A DNA stretch of 64,000 nucleotides from Winogradskyella tangerina (GTDB taxonomy: Bacteria > Bacteroidota > Bacteroidia > Flavobacteriales > Flavobacteriaceae). Under the pieces are notes generated by a model. That model had not been told where the DNA came from. It made no database searches and saw only the letters and a program-made list of their open reading frames with translations. Made by a program: the position numbers and the translations under genes. The stretch spans positions 186,001-250,000 of the forward strand of contig NZ_QERF01000003.1 in the NCBI RefSeq assembly GCF_003260205.1. Reading direction: 5' to 3'. Below, piece by piece: positions 52,686 through 60,017 of the stretch. Each line of letters begins with the position of its first letter. The first letter of the stretch is position 1.

Positions 52686-53818
52686 TGACTACTAATGACT
52701 TTGATGTAATTGTAATTGGTGGCGGATTAGCGGGTTTAACTTCGGCGATCCATCTCGCAAAGTCTGAATACAAGGTTTTATTGATTGAAAAACAAGATTA
52801 TCCAAGACATAAAGTTTGTGGAGAATATGTATCTAACGAAGTACTACCTTACTTAAACTATTTAGGTTTTGACCCTTTTGAATTTGGCGCAAAACGAATT
52901 ACCGAGTTTGAACTCACTACACACAACAATAAAAAGATAGAAGCAAAATTACCACTCGGTGGTTTCGGAATAAGTCGCTACGAAATGGATTTTCGGCTTT
53001 ACAAATTGGCACAAAAGTTAGGTGTTCAAAGCCTTCAAGATACTGTTGAAGGTGTAAAATTTAAGGACGAATCATTTCAGATTAGAACCAAATCCAATGA
53101 GATCTATACTTCAAAAGTTGCCATTGGTGCTTTTGGAAAGCGATCAAATTTAGATGTTCAATTCAACAGAGCATTCATCAAAAAGAAGTCACCATACTTA
53201 GGTGTAAAAATTCACGTGTCGGGTAAATTCGAGGATACCAAAGTGGCGCTTCATAATTTTAAAGGAGGTTACTGTGGCGTTTCAAAAGTGGAGAATGATC
53301 ATATCAATCTGTGTTACATCACCAATTATGAATCATTTAAAAAGTTGAAAAATATTGAACAATTTCAAGAAAACGTTGTTTTTAAGAATGAAGCTCTGAA
53401 GGCGATTTTTTCAAATTCAAAGGCAGAGTTTGAAAAACCATTAACTATAAGTCAGATCTCTTTTGAGACTAAAAATCCTGTTGAAAATCATATTCTAATG
53501 TGTGGTGATTCTGCCGGAATGATTCATCCCCTATGTGGTAACGGTATGGGAATGGCCATTCGAAGCGCTAAGATCGCTTCAGACCTAATTGAGAGATTTC
53601 TCAATAATGAAATCACTTCTAGAGAACAACTTGAGTTAAGGTATACCAAAGCTTGGAATAGCACATTTCAACTACGACTAAGAATGGGACATATCATTGC
53701 GTATTTATTTAGACAAGATTGGTTGGCGCCAAAATTACTCGTACTTTTAAGAAGGCTTCCATTTTTAGTGCCAATAATAATAAGAATGACGCACGGTAAA
53801 CCCATCGACATAAAATGA
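52685..53818 (+). CDS. Geranylgeranyl-reductase-type FAD oxidoreductase
   Basis: This 377-residue protein starts VIVIGGGLAGLTSAIHLA, the FAD-binding glycine motif, followed by KVCGEYVSNEVLPYL and a middle IGAFGKRSNLD. The second flavin motif is LMCGDSAGMIHPLCGNGMGM. It belongs to the geranylgeranyl reductase/aromatic-ring hydroxylase group. With a methyltransferase and a type III PKS directly downstream, a likely job is hydroxylation or reduction of a polyketide ring or chain. That is inferred from context. Start and stop overlap both neighbours. Confidence 0.9.
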   Translation: MTTNDFDVIVIGGGLAGLTSAIHLAKSEYKVLLIEKQDYPRHKVCGEYVSNEVLPYLNYLGFDPFEFGAKRITEFELTTHNNKKIEAKLPLGGFGISRYEMDFRLYKLAQKLGVQSLQDTVEGVKFKDESFQIRTKSNEIYTSKVAIGAFGKRSNLDVQFNRAFIKKKSPYLGVKIHVSGKFEDTKVALHNFKGGYCGVSKVENDHINLCYITNYESFKKLKNIEQFQENVVFKNEALKAIFSNSKAEFEKPLTISQISFETKNPVENHILMCGDSAGMIHPLCGNGMGMAIRSAKIASDLIERFLNNEITSREQLELRYTKAWNSTFQLRLRMGHIIAYLFRQDWLAPKLLVLLRRLPFLVPIIIRMTHGKPIDIK

Positions 53819-54525
53819 GTCTCTTTATAGATACGACATATCGAAGTAATGCCACCGAAATTATGGACGATTTTTCCATGAAGGGCGAATTGCTGCGCGA
53901 TACGCTCGATAAACTTGGCAAGATCAATAAGTGGCTAGGTGGCAATAAGGTTACCATTAATGGCATTGAACAATTACTAAAGGGTAAACCAAAGGATCGA
54001 ACTTATACCATAATCGATCTTGGTTGTGGGCATGGTGATATTCTTCGACTTGTAGCAGAATATGGCAAAAAGCACCACTATAAGTTTGAACTTATCGGCA
54101 TTGACGCCAACCAAGACGCTATAGACTACGCCAAAGAATTATCTTCTAATTATGATAATATCAATTATCAGGCAATAGATATTTTTTCCGAAGCATTTCA
54201 AAAAATAGACTATGATATTGTATTGTCTACGTTGTTTTTGCATCATTTTAAACAAGAAGAAATAGATCAGCTTCTGGGCGCAATTTCAAAGAAAGCAAAC
54301 ATCGGTATTGTTGTAAATGACCTTCACAGAAGTAGACTGGCCTATGCTTTATTTAAATTATTGGGACTGACCATCTCTAACCACATGATTGTGCAGGATG
54401 GGCTAACGTCAATACTTCGTGCCTTTAAGCGCGAAGAATTAGAAGCTATTTCGAAAACATTAGAACTCAAATCACAAATCCGTTGGAAATGGGCATTTCG
54501 TTACCAATGGCTAATAACAACCTAA
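53815..54525 (+). CDS. Class I SAM-dependent methyltransferase
   Basis: This 236-residue protein has the SAM-binding motif IIDLGCGHGDIL at residues 66-77. The acidic adenosyl strand ELIGIDANQDAIDYA and the later DIVLSTLFLHHFKQEEIDQL are typical of the class. A basic C-terminus follows. It overlaps the oxidoreductase by four bases and touches the type III PKS gene without a gap. In streptomycetes the srs operon pairs a type III PKS, a methyltransferase and a flavin hydroxylase to make methylated phenolic lipids. A similar tailoring role is inferred here. Confidence 0.92.
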   Translation: MSLFIDTTYRSNATEIMDDFSMKGELLRDTLDKLGKINKWLGGNKVTINGIEQLLKGKPKDRTYTIIDLGCGHGDILRLVAEYGKKHHYKFELIGIDANQDAIDYAKELSSNYDNINYQAIDIFSEAFQKIDYDIVLSTLFLHHFKQEEIDQLLGAISKKANIGIVVNDLHRSRLAYALFKLLGLTISNHMIVQDGLTSILRAFKREELEAISKTLELKSQIRWKWAFRYQWLITT

Positions 54526-55578
54526 ATGGCTGTAAGAATTACATCAGTTGCAAAACAACTGCCTCAATATACGAGAGAAACAAAAGACATTCTACCCTAC
54601 GTTGAACTTTGGATGGAAGGGCAGGAGGAACGCTTTAAACGTAAAGTTTTAAAGATCTTCGAAAATGCTGCGGTAGACCGTCGATATTCCATTATGGATG
54701 CGGAAGAGGTGTTTTTAAAAACCTCTTTTGAAGAAAAGAACGATATCTACATTAGAGAGTGCGTTAAAATTGCCGAGCAATCTCTTCTGAAGGCTCTCGA
54801 AAAGGCAAAACTTCAACCGAAAGATATCGATTATATCATCACAGTATCATGCACCGGAATTATGATACCCTCATTAGATGCCTATTTAATTAACAGGCTA
54901 AACATGAAACAAGATATTGTACGTTTACCAGTTACCGAAATGGGTTGTGCTGCGGGGGTTTCGGGGATTTTATATGCTAAGAATTTCCTTAAAGCCAATC
55001 CGAATAAACGTGCCGTAGTAATCGCTGTAGAGTCACCTACCGCAACCTTTCAATTAGAGGATTATTCTATGGTGAATATTGTTAGCGCAGCTATTTTTGG
55101 TGACGGTTGCGCAAGTGTAATTTTATCGTCACATGAAGGCGAATCGGGACCAGAAATTATTGATGAAGCCATGTATCATTTCTATAATGCTGAGCATATG
55201 ATGGGATTTAAATTGAAGAATTCTGGGCTTCAAATGGTACTAGACCAAACGGTACCTCAAACAATTGCAGATCACTTTCCGAATATTATTCATCCGTTTT
55301 TAGAACGTAATGATTTAACTATTAAAGATGTTGACCATTTGGTATTTCATCCTGGAGGAAAGAAAATTGTTCAGACGGTAGAGGATCTTTTTGGAGAACT
55401 AGGCAAAAATATCGACGACACAAAAGAGGTGCTTCGACTATATGGAAATATGAGTAGTGCAACCGTACTTTATGTTTTAGAACGCTTTATGGACCGGCAA
55501 TTGCCTAAAGGCGATAAAGGTGTAATGTTGAGTTTTGGCCCAGGTTTCTCGGCGCAACGGATTTTATTAGAATGGTAG
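54526..55578 (+). CDS. Type III polyketide synthase (chalcone synthase family)
   Basis: Type III PKSs are ACP-independent homodimers that extend a CoA- or ACP-bound starter with malonyl-CoA and cyclise the product. The 350 residues show the full Cys-His-Asn triad: Cys141 in TEMGCAAGVSG, His275 in FHPGGKKIV and Asn308 in YGNMSSATVLYVL. The end has SFGPGFSAQRILLEW, as in bacterial members. Length is typical. It sits at the centre of the operon, between methyltransferase and FAS-like genes. The presence of ACP, ketosynthase and enoyl reductase genes suggests a custom acyl starter. The product ring type cannot be predicted. Confidence 0.96.
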   Translation: MAVRITSVAKQLPQYTRETKDILPYVELWMEGQEERFKRKVLKIFENAAVDRRYSIMDAEEVFLKTSFEEKNDIYIRECVKIAEQSLLKALEKAKLQPKDIDYIITVSCTGIMIPSLDAYLINRLNMKQDIVRLPVTEMGCAAGVSGILYAKNFLKANPNKRAVVIAVESPTATFQLEDYSMVNIVSAAIFGDGCASVILSSHEGESGPEIIDEAMYHFYNAEHMMGFKLKNSGLQMVLDQTVPQTIADHFPNIIHPFLERNDLTIKDVDHLVFHPGGKKIVQTVEDLFGELGKNIDDTKEVLRLYGNMSSATVLYVLERFMDRQLPKGDKGVMLSFGPGFSAQRILLEW

Positions 55579-55609
55579 AAAACTTTAAAAAATACAGCGT
55601 ATAACTCCA

Positions 55610-56149
55610 ATGTCTAATATTACCTTACATATGGTTTCGAGTATTGACGGATTCATCGCAAAGACAGATGGCGATATCTCATGGATGCACTCTAAAGATC
55701 ATTATCCTCAAGGGAAAGTTCTCACTCAAGACTATATCGAAAAGTTTCTAGAGTCTATCGATTGTTATATTATGGGTTCTAAAACTTTCGAGCACACTTT
55801 AAAGTTTGGTTGGCCTTATGGTGAAAAGCCAGTATTTGTATTAACCAGCAGATCTTTAGAAAGCGAGAAAAAAACGGTTCGTTTTTATTCGGGTGATTTG
55901 AAAAGCTTAGTAAAGTCAAAATTACAATCAGAGTATAAAAATGTTTGGGTAGTTGGTGGTTCTAAACTTGCTAAATCATTTCTGAAAGCAAATCTAATAG
56001 ATGATATCGTCATAACTTACGTTCCTATTTTATTAGGCGAAGGCATGTTGTTTTTCGATTATATAAAATCTGAAAAGGAACTTCATTTAAAGGATGTCAC
56101 AGCTTTTAATGATGGAATGGTAGAATTAACCTATGCAATAAAGAAATGA
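55610..56149 (+). CDS. Dihydrofolate-reductase-family (RibD C-terminal) protein
   Basis: This 179-residue protein begins ITLHMVSSIDGFIAKTDGDI and includes YIMGSKTFEHTL, NVWVVGGSKLAKSFL and DDIVITYVPILLGEGMLFF. This is the RibD C-terminal/YyaP-YwjB branch of the DHFR fold. Members are NADPH-binding reductases or unknown; this one is too divergent for a folate role to be assumed. It lies in the operon and overlaps the enoyl-reductase-like gene by four bases, so it may reduce a polyketide intermediate. Confidence 0.87.
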   Translation: MSNITLHMVSSIDGFIAKTDGDISWMHSKDHYPQGKVLTQDYIEKFLESIDCYIMGSKTFEHTLKFGWPYGEKPVFVLTSRSLESEKKTVRFYSGDLKSLVKSKLQSEYKNVWVVGGSKLAKSFLKANLIDDIVITYVPILLGEGMLFFDYIKSEKELHLKDVTAFNDGMVELTYAIKK

Positions 56150-56940
56150 AGGAATTTGAAAATAAAAAACAGTGGGCATTAATACTAGGTGGTAGTAGCG
56201 GCTTGGGACTAGCTTCAGCAAAGAAGCTAGCCAAACACGGGTTGAATATTTGTATCCTTCATCGTAGTCCAAGAATGCGCGAAGCGATTATTTCAAAAGA
56301 ATTTGAAAGTATTAAAGCACCTAACATTCAGTTTAAGGCATTCAATATAGATATCACAAAACCAGAAAAACGACAAACGGTTATTGATGAGCTAACTACT
56401 AGTTTTGGTGAAGACCACCAAATCAAAGTGTTGGTACACAGTATTGCAAAAGGCAATTTAAAACCTATGGTTTCTGAAGACGGAAAAGTCTTGCAGAACG
56501 ACGACTTTGAGATTACACTAAACGCTATGGCACTAAGTTTATACGATTGGACTAAAGCCATTTTTGAAGCTAAACTCTTTGCTGATGATTGCAGAATTAT
56601 AAGTTTCACTAGCGAGGGTAATACCAAAGCATGGCGTAATTATGCTGCGGTTTCTGCAGCAAAAGTAACTTTAGAAGCCATTTCAAGAAGCATTGCCTTA
56701 GAGTTTGCACCATTTGGAATAAAGGCGAATTGCATTCAGGCTGGTGTAACCGATACGGCGTCCTTGCGATTAATTCCTGGGAGTGAAAAGATGATTGAGT
56801 ACACTATAAAACGCAATCCCAACGGCCGTTTAACAACACCTGAAGATGTGGCCAATGTGGTTTATTTATTAACCAAAGATGAAGCATCATGGATCACAGG
56901 AACAGTGATTCCTGTGGATGGTGGTGAACATTTAAGATAA
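56146..56940 (+). CDS. SDR-family enoyl-ACP reductase-like protein
   Basis: This 264-residue short-chain dehydrogenase has the nucleotide site LILGGSSGLGLASAKKLA and the HSIAKGN region. The active site is NYAAVSAAKVTLEAISRS, where Tyr and Lys are separated by six residues, as in FabI enoyl reductases, rather than three as in ordinary ketoreductases. The C-terminus VIPVDGGEHLR is typical. It is therefore best read as a dedicated enoyl-ACP reductase for the operon. A ketoreductase proper is not evident in the cluster, so this enzyme or the host FabG must supply that step. Confidence 0.85.
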   Translation: MKEFENKKQWALILGGSSGLGLASAKKLAKHGLNICILHRSPRMREAIISKEFESIKAPNIQFKAFNIDITKPEKRQTVIDELTTSFGEDHQIKVLVHSIAKGNLKPMVSEDGKVLQNDDFEITLNAMALSLYDWTKAIFEAKLFADDCRIISFTSEGNTKAWRNYAAVSAAKVTLEAISRSIALEFAPFGIKANCIQAGVTDTASLRLIPGSEKMIEYTIKRNPNGRLTTPEDVANVVYLLTKDEASWITGTVIPVDGGEHLR

Positions 56941-56941
56941 C

Positions 56942-57379
56942 ATGACAGCAACTGAAATAATAGCACTTTTGCCCTATGAAGTTCCCTTTCTGTTTGTTGA
57001 TGGAATTGATGAAATTTCAGAATTAGGGGTGACAGGTCATTATACATTCAGAAAAAAGGCGTTTTTCTATGAGGGCCATTTCAAAAATAATCCTGTAACA
57101 CCAGGAGTCATTCTTACCGAATGTATGGCACAGATCGGTTTAGTGTGTTTAGGTATCTTTTTAATAAAAGATGAGTTAGACCTATCGCGAAAGCCGCAAA
57201 TTGCATTAACCTCACATCAGATGGACTTTTACCTACCAGTATTACCAGGGCAAAAAGTAATTGTTAGATCAGAGAAGGAGGTCTTTCGCTTCAACAAGTT
57301 GAAATGTAAAGTGAGCATGTTTAATTCGAAGGGCGACATGGTGGCTCGTGGATCAATCTCAGGGATGTTGAAAGCATGA
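56942..57379 (+). CDS. FabZ/FabA-like hotdog 3-hydroxyacyl-ACP dehydratase
   Basis: This 145-residue single-hotdog protein starts LLPYEVPFLFVDGIDEISE and has FYEGHFKNNPVTPGVILTE. In that motif the His aligns with the FabZ catalytic histidine and the acidic residue follows on the central helix (TECMAQIG). The likely reaction is dehydration of 3-hydroxyacyl-ACP. It is followed by an ATGA overlap with the original start codon of the ketosynthase gene at 57376; that copy of the start is now cut off by a mobile element. Confidence 0.88.
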   Translation: MTATEIIALLPYEVPFLFVDGIDEISELGVTGHYTFRKKAFFYEGHFKNNPVTPGVILTECMAQIGLVCLGIFLIKDELDLSRKPQIALTSHQMDFYLPVLPGQKVIVRSEKEVFRFNKLKCKVSMFNSKGDMVARGSISGMLKA

Positions 57380-57442
57380 AAAACAGAGTTGTCATAACAG
57401 GTCTCGGTGTAGTAGCACCCAACGGCACAAGTGTTGCTGAAT
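57364..57442 (+). repeat. 79-bp target duplication, copy 1 (broken ketosynthase start)
   Basis: It covers the last 16 bases of the FabZ-like gene and the first 67 bases of the ketosynthase gene. It matches 57894-57972 in 74 of 79 positions. From the C at 57375 onward there is only one mismatch in 68 bases. Confidence 0.9.
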
Positions 57443-57444
57443 GA
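57376..57444 (+). pseudogene. Truncated ketosynthase start (22 codons)
   Basis: This is the original ketosynthase start, overlapping the FabZ-like stop in an ATGA. It reads MKNRVVITGLGVVAPNGTSV plus two residues, then meets TGA at 57442-57444 supplied by the junction with the inserted element. It is a leftover of the element's target duplication and would give a 22-residue peptide by coupled translation. Confidence 0.88.
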
Positions 57445-57477
57445 ATTATTTAAAATGATCACTATTGTGAAACCTTT

Positions 57478-57500
57478 TGTCATGCTGAGCTTGTCGAAGC
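57478..57500 (+). repeat. Left REP-like inverted repeat
   Basis: It contains CTGAGCTTGTCGAAG preceded by TGTCATG. The reverse complement recurs at 57839-57862 with a few changes (CTTCGACAAGCTCAG followed by TGTGACA). Confidence 0.88.
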
Positions 57501-57513
57501 AATTAATATTATA

Positions 57514-57819
57514 ATGAAATTTTATTTTGTGTACATATTACTATGTTCTGATGATTCCTACTACACCGGAATAACTAACGATATAGATAGAAGGCTAATG
57601 CAGCACCGATCAGGAAGTGGGAAATTTAATTATACAAGCTCGAGATTGCCAGTTGAGCTAAAATGGAGCCTTAAATGTACTAATCCGACTGAGGCAATCA
57701 AAATTGAAAAACAAATCAAGGGATGGTCCCGACGAAAGAAAAGAGCCTTGATTGAAGAGAAATGGGACGACTTAATTGAGTTTTCCAAAAACTATAAAGA
57801 ATATGGCAATAGAATTTAA
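57514..57819 (+). CDS. GIY-YIG (URI) single-domain nuclease
   Basis: This 101-residue protein is a stand-alone GIY-YIG nuclease of the UvrC-intron-endonuclease type. The start FYFVYILLCSDDSYYTGITN holds the paired VYI and YTG motifs. DIDRRLMQH carries the catalytic arginine (Arg26). The helix EAIKIEKQIKGWSRRKKRAL contains the expected metal-binding glutamate and basic DNA-contact residues. All key residues are present, so it is probably active. The gene lies between inverted REP-like repeats inside an insertion. Similar proteins are abundant in Bacteroidota with no defined job. Here the context points to a role in moving the element. Confidence 0.93.
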   Translation: MKFYFVYILLCSDDSYYTGITNDIDRRLMQHRSGSGKFNYTSSRLPVELKWSLKCTNPTEAIKIEKQIKGWSRRKKRALIEEKWDDLIEFSKNYKEYGNRI

Positions 57820-57838
57820 TGCTTTTAACTATAAACAA

Positions 57839-57862
57839 CACTTCGACAAGCTCAGTGTGACA
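57839..57862 (-). repeat. Right REP-like inverted repeat
   Basis: Read on the minus strand it gives TGTCACACTGAGCTTGTCGA and AGTG, matching the left arm at 57478-57500. Confidence 0.88.
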
Positions 57863-57893
57863 TTTATTAAACCCAAAATAACCGTTCTAATAT

Positions 57894-57972
57894 GATGTTG
57901 GTTTCATGAAAAACAGAGTCGTCATAACAGGTCTCGGTGTAGTAGCACCCAACGGCACAAGTGTTGCTGAAT
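57894..57972 (+). repeat. 79-bp target duplication, copy 2 (intact ketosynthase start)
   Basis: This copy continues into the complete ketosynthase gene. Compared with copy 1 it differs at four bases (57901-57904) and at one further base (57920). Confidence 0.9.
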
Positions 57973-59180
57973 TTACGCATGCGCTAAAAAACGGCCATTC
58001 AGGAATTCGATTTCATAAGGAATTAAAAGCACTTAATTTTTCTTGTCAAATAGGTGGAATTCCAAAGGTTTCGGATGAGTTAAAGTCAAAATACTTTACG
58101 GATTTGCAATTGCGTGGCTTCAATAGTTCAGGGATATTATATGGTTGCATTGCAGGTATTGACGCATGGAAGGATGCAGGTTTTAATGTAGATTCTGAAT
58201 CTAAAGTCGATTACAATACAGGACTCATATTTGGCACAGGAACTTCGGGCGTCGAAAAATTCAGAGAGGCCATTTATAAATTAGATGAAGGTCAGGTTAG
58301 GAGATTAGGAAGCACTGTCGTTCTTCAAACAATGGCTAGCGGCGTAAGTGCTTATCTAAGCGGAATGCTCGGACTAGGTAATCAGGTTACGACAAATTCT
58401 TCGGCATGCTCAACAGGCACAGAGGCATTAATAATGGGTTATGAGCATATTAAAAATGGCAAGGCCGAGCGAATGATCGTCGGGAGTTGCAGTGATCACG
58501 GCCCTTATGTTTGGGGAGGATTTGATGCTATGCGCGTTATGACCTACAAGCACAATGATCAACCAGAGTTGGGATCACGTCCCATGAGCGCTTCGGCATC
58601 TGGATTTGTGCCTGGAAGTGGTGCAGCAGCTATAGTCCTCGAATCTCTAGAAAGTGCTTTAGAACGAAAGGCCAAAATCTATGCTGAGGTATTGGGAGGT
58701 AATGTTAATTCGGGAGGTCAGCGAAATGGTGGAACTTTAACCGCACCAAACCCTGAGGCTGTACAACGCTGTATTAATGATGCTATTGAAAATGCGAATA
58801 TCACACCTAAAGACGTGGACGTTATCAATGGACACTTAACAGCAACTTCTAAGGATGCCTTAGAAATTGAAAACTGGGCGACCGTATTAAATCGAAAAGG
58901 ACAACAATTTCCTTATATCAACTCTACCAAATCACTTGTTGGGCATTGTCTTGCGGCTGCTGGAGCAATTGAATGTGTTGCGAGTATTATTCAACTTAAA
59001 GAACAGTTTGTGGCGCCAAGCATTAATTGTGAAGACCTACATCCCGAAATTGAAAAGTTAGTGACGAGAGAAAAAATTCCGAACCAAAAGTTGGATCTAG
59101 AGTTTGATGTGATTGCGAAAGCGAGTTTCGGCTTTGGAGATGTTAATGCTTGTGTTTTATTTAAGCGATTTATGGCGTAA
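57906..59180 (+). CDS. FabF-like beta-ketoacyl-ACP synthase
   Basis: This 424-residue thiolase-fold enzyme condenses an acyl unit with malonyl-ACP. The catalytic Cys168 lies in NSSACSTGTEAL, His310 in NGHLTATSKDALE (a variant of the usual HGTST motif) and His347 in STKSLVGHCLAAAG. The start is the ATG in the second copy of the duplication, giving MKNRVVITGLGVVAPNGTS as in FabF relatives. The gene was once overlapped with the FabZ-like gene. The insertion now separates them by 526 bp, so it must use a ribosome site or promoter in the duplicated flank or in the element. Confidence 0.94.
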   Translation: MKNRVVITGLGVVAPNGTSVAEFTHALKNGHSGIRFHKELKALNFSCQIGGIPKVSDELKSKYFTDLQLRGFNSSGILYGCIAGIDAWKDAGFNVDSESKVDYNTGLIFGTGTSGVEKFREAIYKLDEGQVRRLGSTVVLQTMASGVSAYLSGMLGLGNQVTTNSSACSTGTEALIMGYEHIKNGKAERMIVGSCSDHGPYVWGGFDAMRVMTYKHNDQPELGSRPMSASASGFVPGSGAAAIVLESLESALERKAKIYAEVLGGNVNSGGQRNGGTLTAPNPEAVQRCINDAIENANITPKDVDVINGHLTATSKDALEIENWATVLNRKGQQFPYINSTKSLVGHCLAAAGAIECVASIIQLKEQFVAPSINCEDLHPEIEKLVTREKIPNQKLDLEFDVIAKASFGFGDVNACVLFKRFMA

Positions 59181-59202
59181 CTTTGTTTTTCAAAGAATAG
59201 CC

Positions 59203-59454
59203 ATGAATAAAGAAGAACTAATTGCCAAACTTAAACCTATTATTGCTCCTTATATTCAGGATGAGGAGTCCTTCAAAAATTTAACAGAAGACACCGACTT
59301 CGTGAATGATCTAAAGATCAATTCTGCAAATCTCGTCGACATTATTTTAGACATAGAAGATGCTTTCGACATTCGCTTAGAGAATGAAGATATGGAGCAA
59401 ATGCTCGACGTTAAATCTGCCATGAATATCGTGACCCAAAAATTACAAGGCTAA
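59203..59454 (+). CDS. Acyl carrier protein
   Basis: I place the start at ATG 59203 (MNKEELIAKLKPIIAPYI), giving 83 residues; the open frame extends 30 residues upstream within the ketosynthase gene. The phosphopantetheine attachment serine is Ser41 in NDLKINSANLVDIILDIEDA. The surrounding motif is I-N-S-A-N-L instead of the usual D-S-L, suggesting a specialised carrier. The stop overlaps the transferase gene that should activate it. It probably carries intermediates of the operon. Confidence 0.9.
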   Translation: MNKEELIAKLKPIIAPYIQDEESFKNLTEDTDFVNDLKINSANLVDIILDIEDAFDIRLENEDMEQMLDVKSAMNIVTQKLQG

Positions 59455-60017
59455 TGGTTGGAAATGATATTGTAGATATCGCATTAGCGCAACAACAATC
59501 AAATTGGAAGCGACCAAGATATCTTGATAAAATTTTCACACAAAAAGAACAGGATCTGATACTGCAATCAGATTTACCCGAAATAAAGCTATGGCAACTG
59601 TGGAGCATGAAGGAGGCAGCCTATAAATTATATACACAAATTAATCCTTGTCGTTTTTTTAATCCGAAAGCTTTCGAGTGTACCTTCAGCAATGGGGCTG
59701 AGGTTACTTATGACACGTTTACCTGTGCCGTTAAGACCGAAACAACTTCAAATTATATTATGTCTGAAGCGCGTTTGAAACAAGATGAAATGCTTTCAAG
59801 CGTTATAGAATTTGAAGCATCGTCAGTTTCGACGCAAAGCGAATTTTTGAAAGACTGCTTACTTTCTGAAGTGGCACACTATTTTCAAACTGACAGAAAA
59901 CAGCTAAATTTTGTAAAGCAAGCCTATGGCATTCCGACCATTGAGTACAATGACAAGATGATAAATGTGAGTTTAGCGCACCATGGCCAATACGGAACGA
60001 TAGCATTTTCACGCTAA
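59454..60017 (+). CDS. 4'-phosphopantetheinyl transferase
   Basis: This 187-residue enzyme moves the 4'-phosphopantetheine arm from CoA to a carrier serine. It has the family motifs MVGNDIVDIA (metal-binding Asp) and WQLWSMKEAAYK (the W-S-x-K-E-A-x-Y-K signature). The C-terminal ISLAHHGQYGTI-like region VSLAHHGQYGTIAF is present. Its overlap with the ACP gene (one shared base) suggests a dedicated partner. The C-terminal end is shared with the next gene in a TAATG. Confidence 0.92.
   Translation: MVGNDIVDIALAQQQSNWKRPRYLDKIFTQKEQDLILQSDLPEIKLWQLWSMKEAAYKLYTQINPCRFFNPKAFECTFSNGAEVTYDTFTCAVKTETTSNYIMSEARLKQDEMLSSVIEFEASSVSTQSEFLKDCLLSEVAHYFQTDRKQLNFVKQAYGIPTIEYNDKMINVSLAHHGQYGTIAFSR

Larger units (their letters stand above)
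57443..57893 (+). mobile_element. 451-bp GIY-YIG element flanked by 79-bp target duplication
   Basis: This insert separates two copies of the ketosynthase start. Inside are a left REP-like repeat (57478-57500), a GIY-YIG nuclease gene (57514-57819) and a right, inverted REP-like repeat (57839-57862). Outside lie the 79-bp direct copies at 57364-57442 and 57894-57972. No transposase, IS-type terminal repeats or intron structure is seen. The host frame is rebuilt in the second copy, so the gene downstream remains complete. Confidence 0.85.

Noticed and set aside
57443..57893. Conventional insertion sequence or homing intron
   Set aside because: There is no transposase and no intron fold, and the flanking duplication is far longer than IS target duplications. 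The nuclease gene is not inside an intron or intein.
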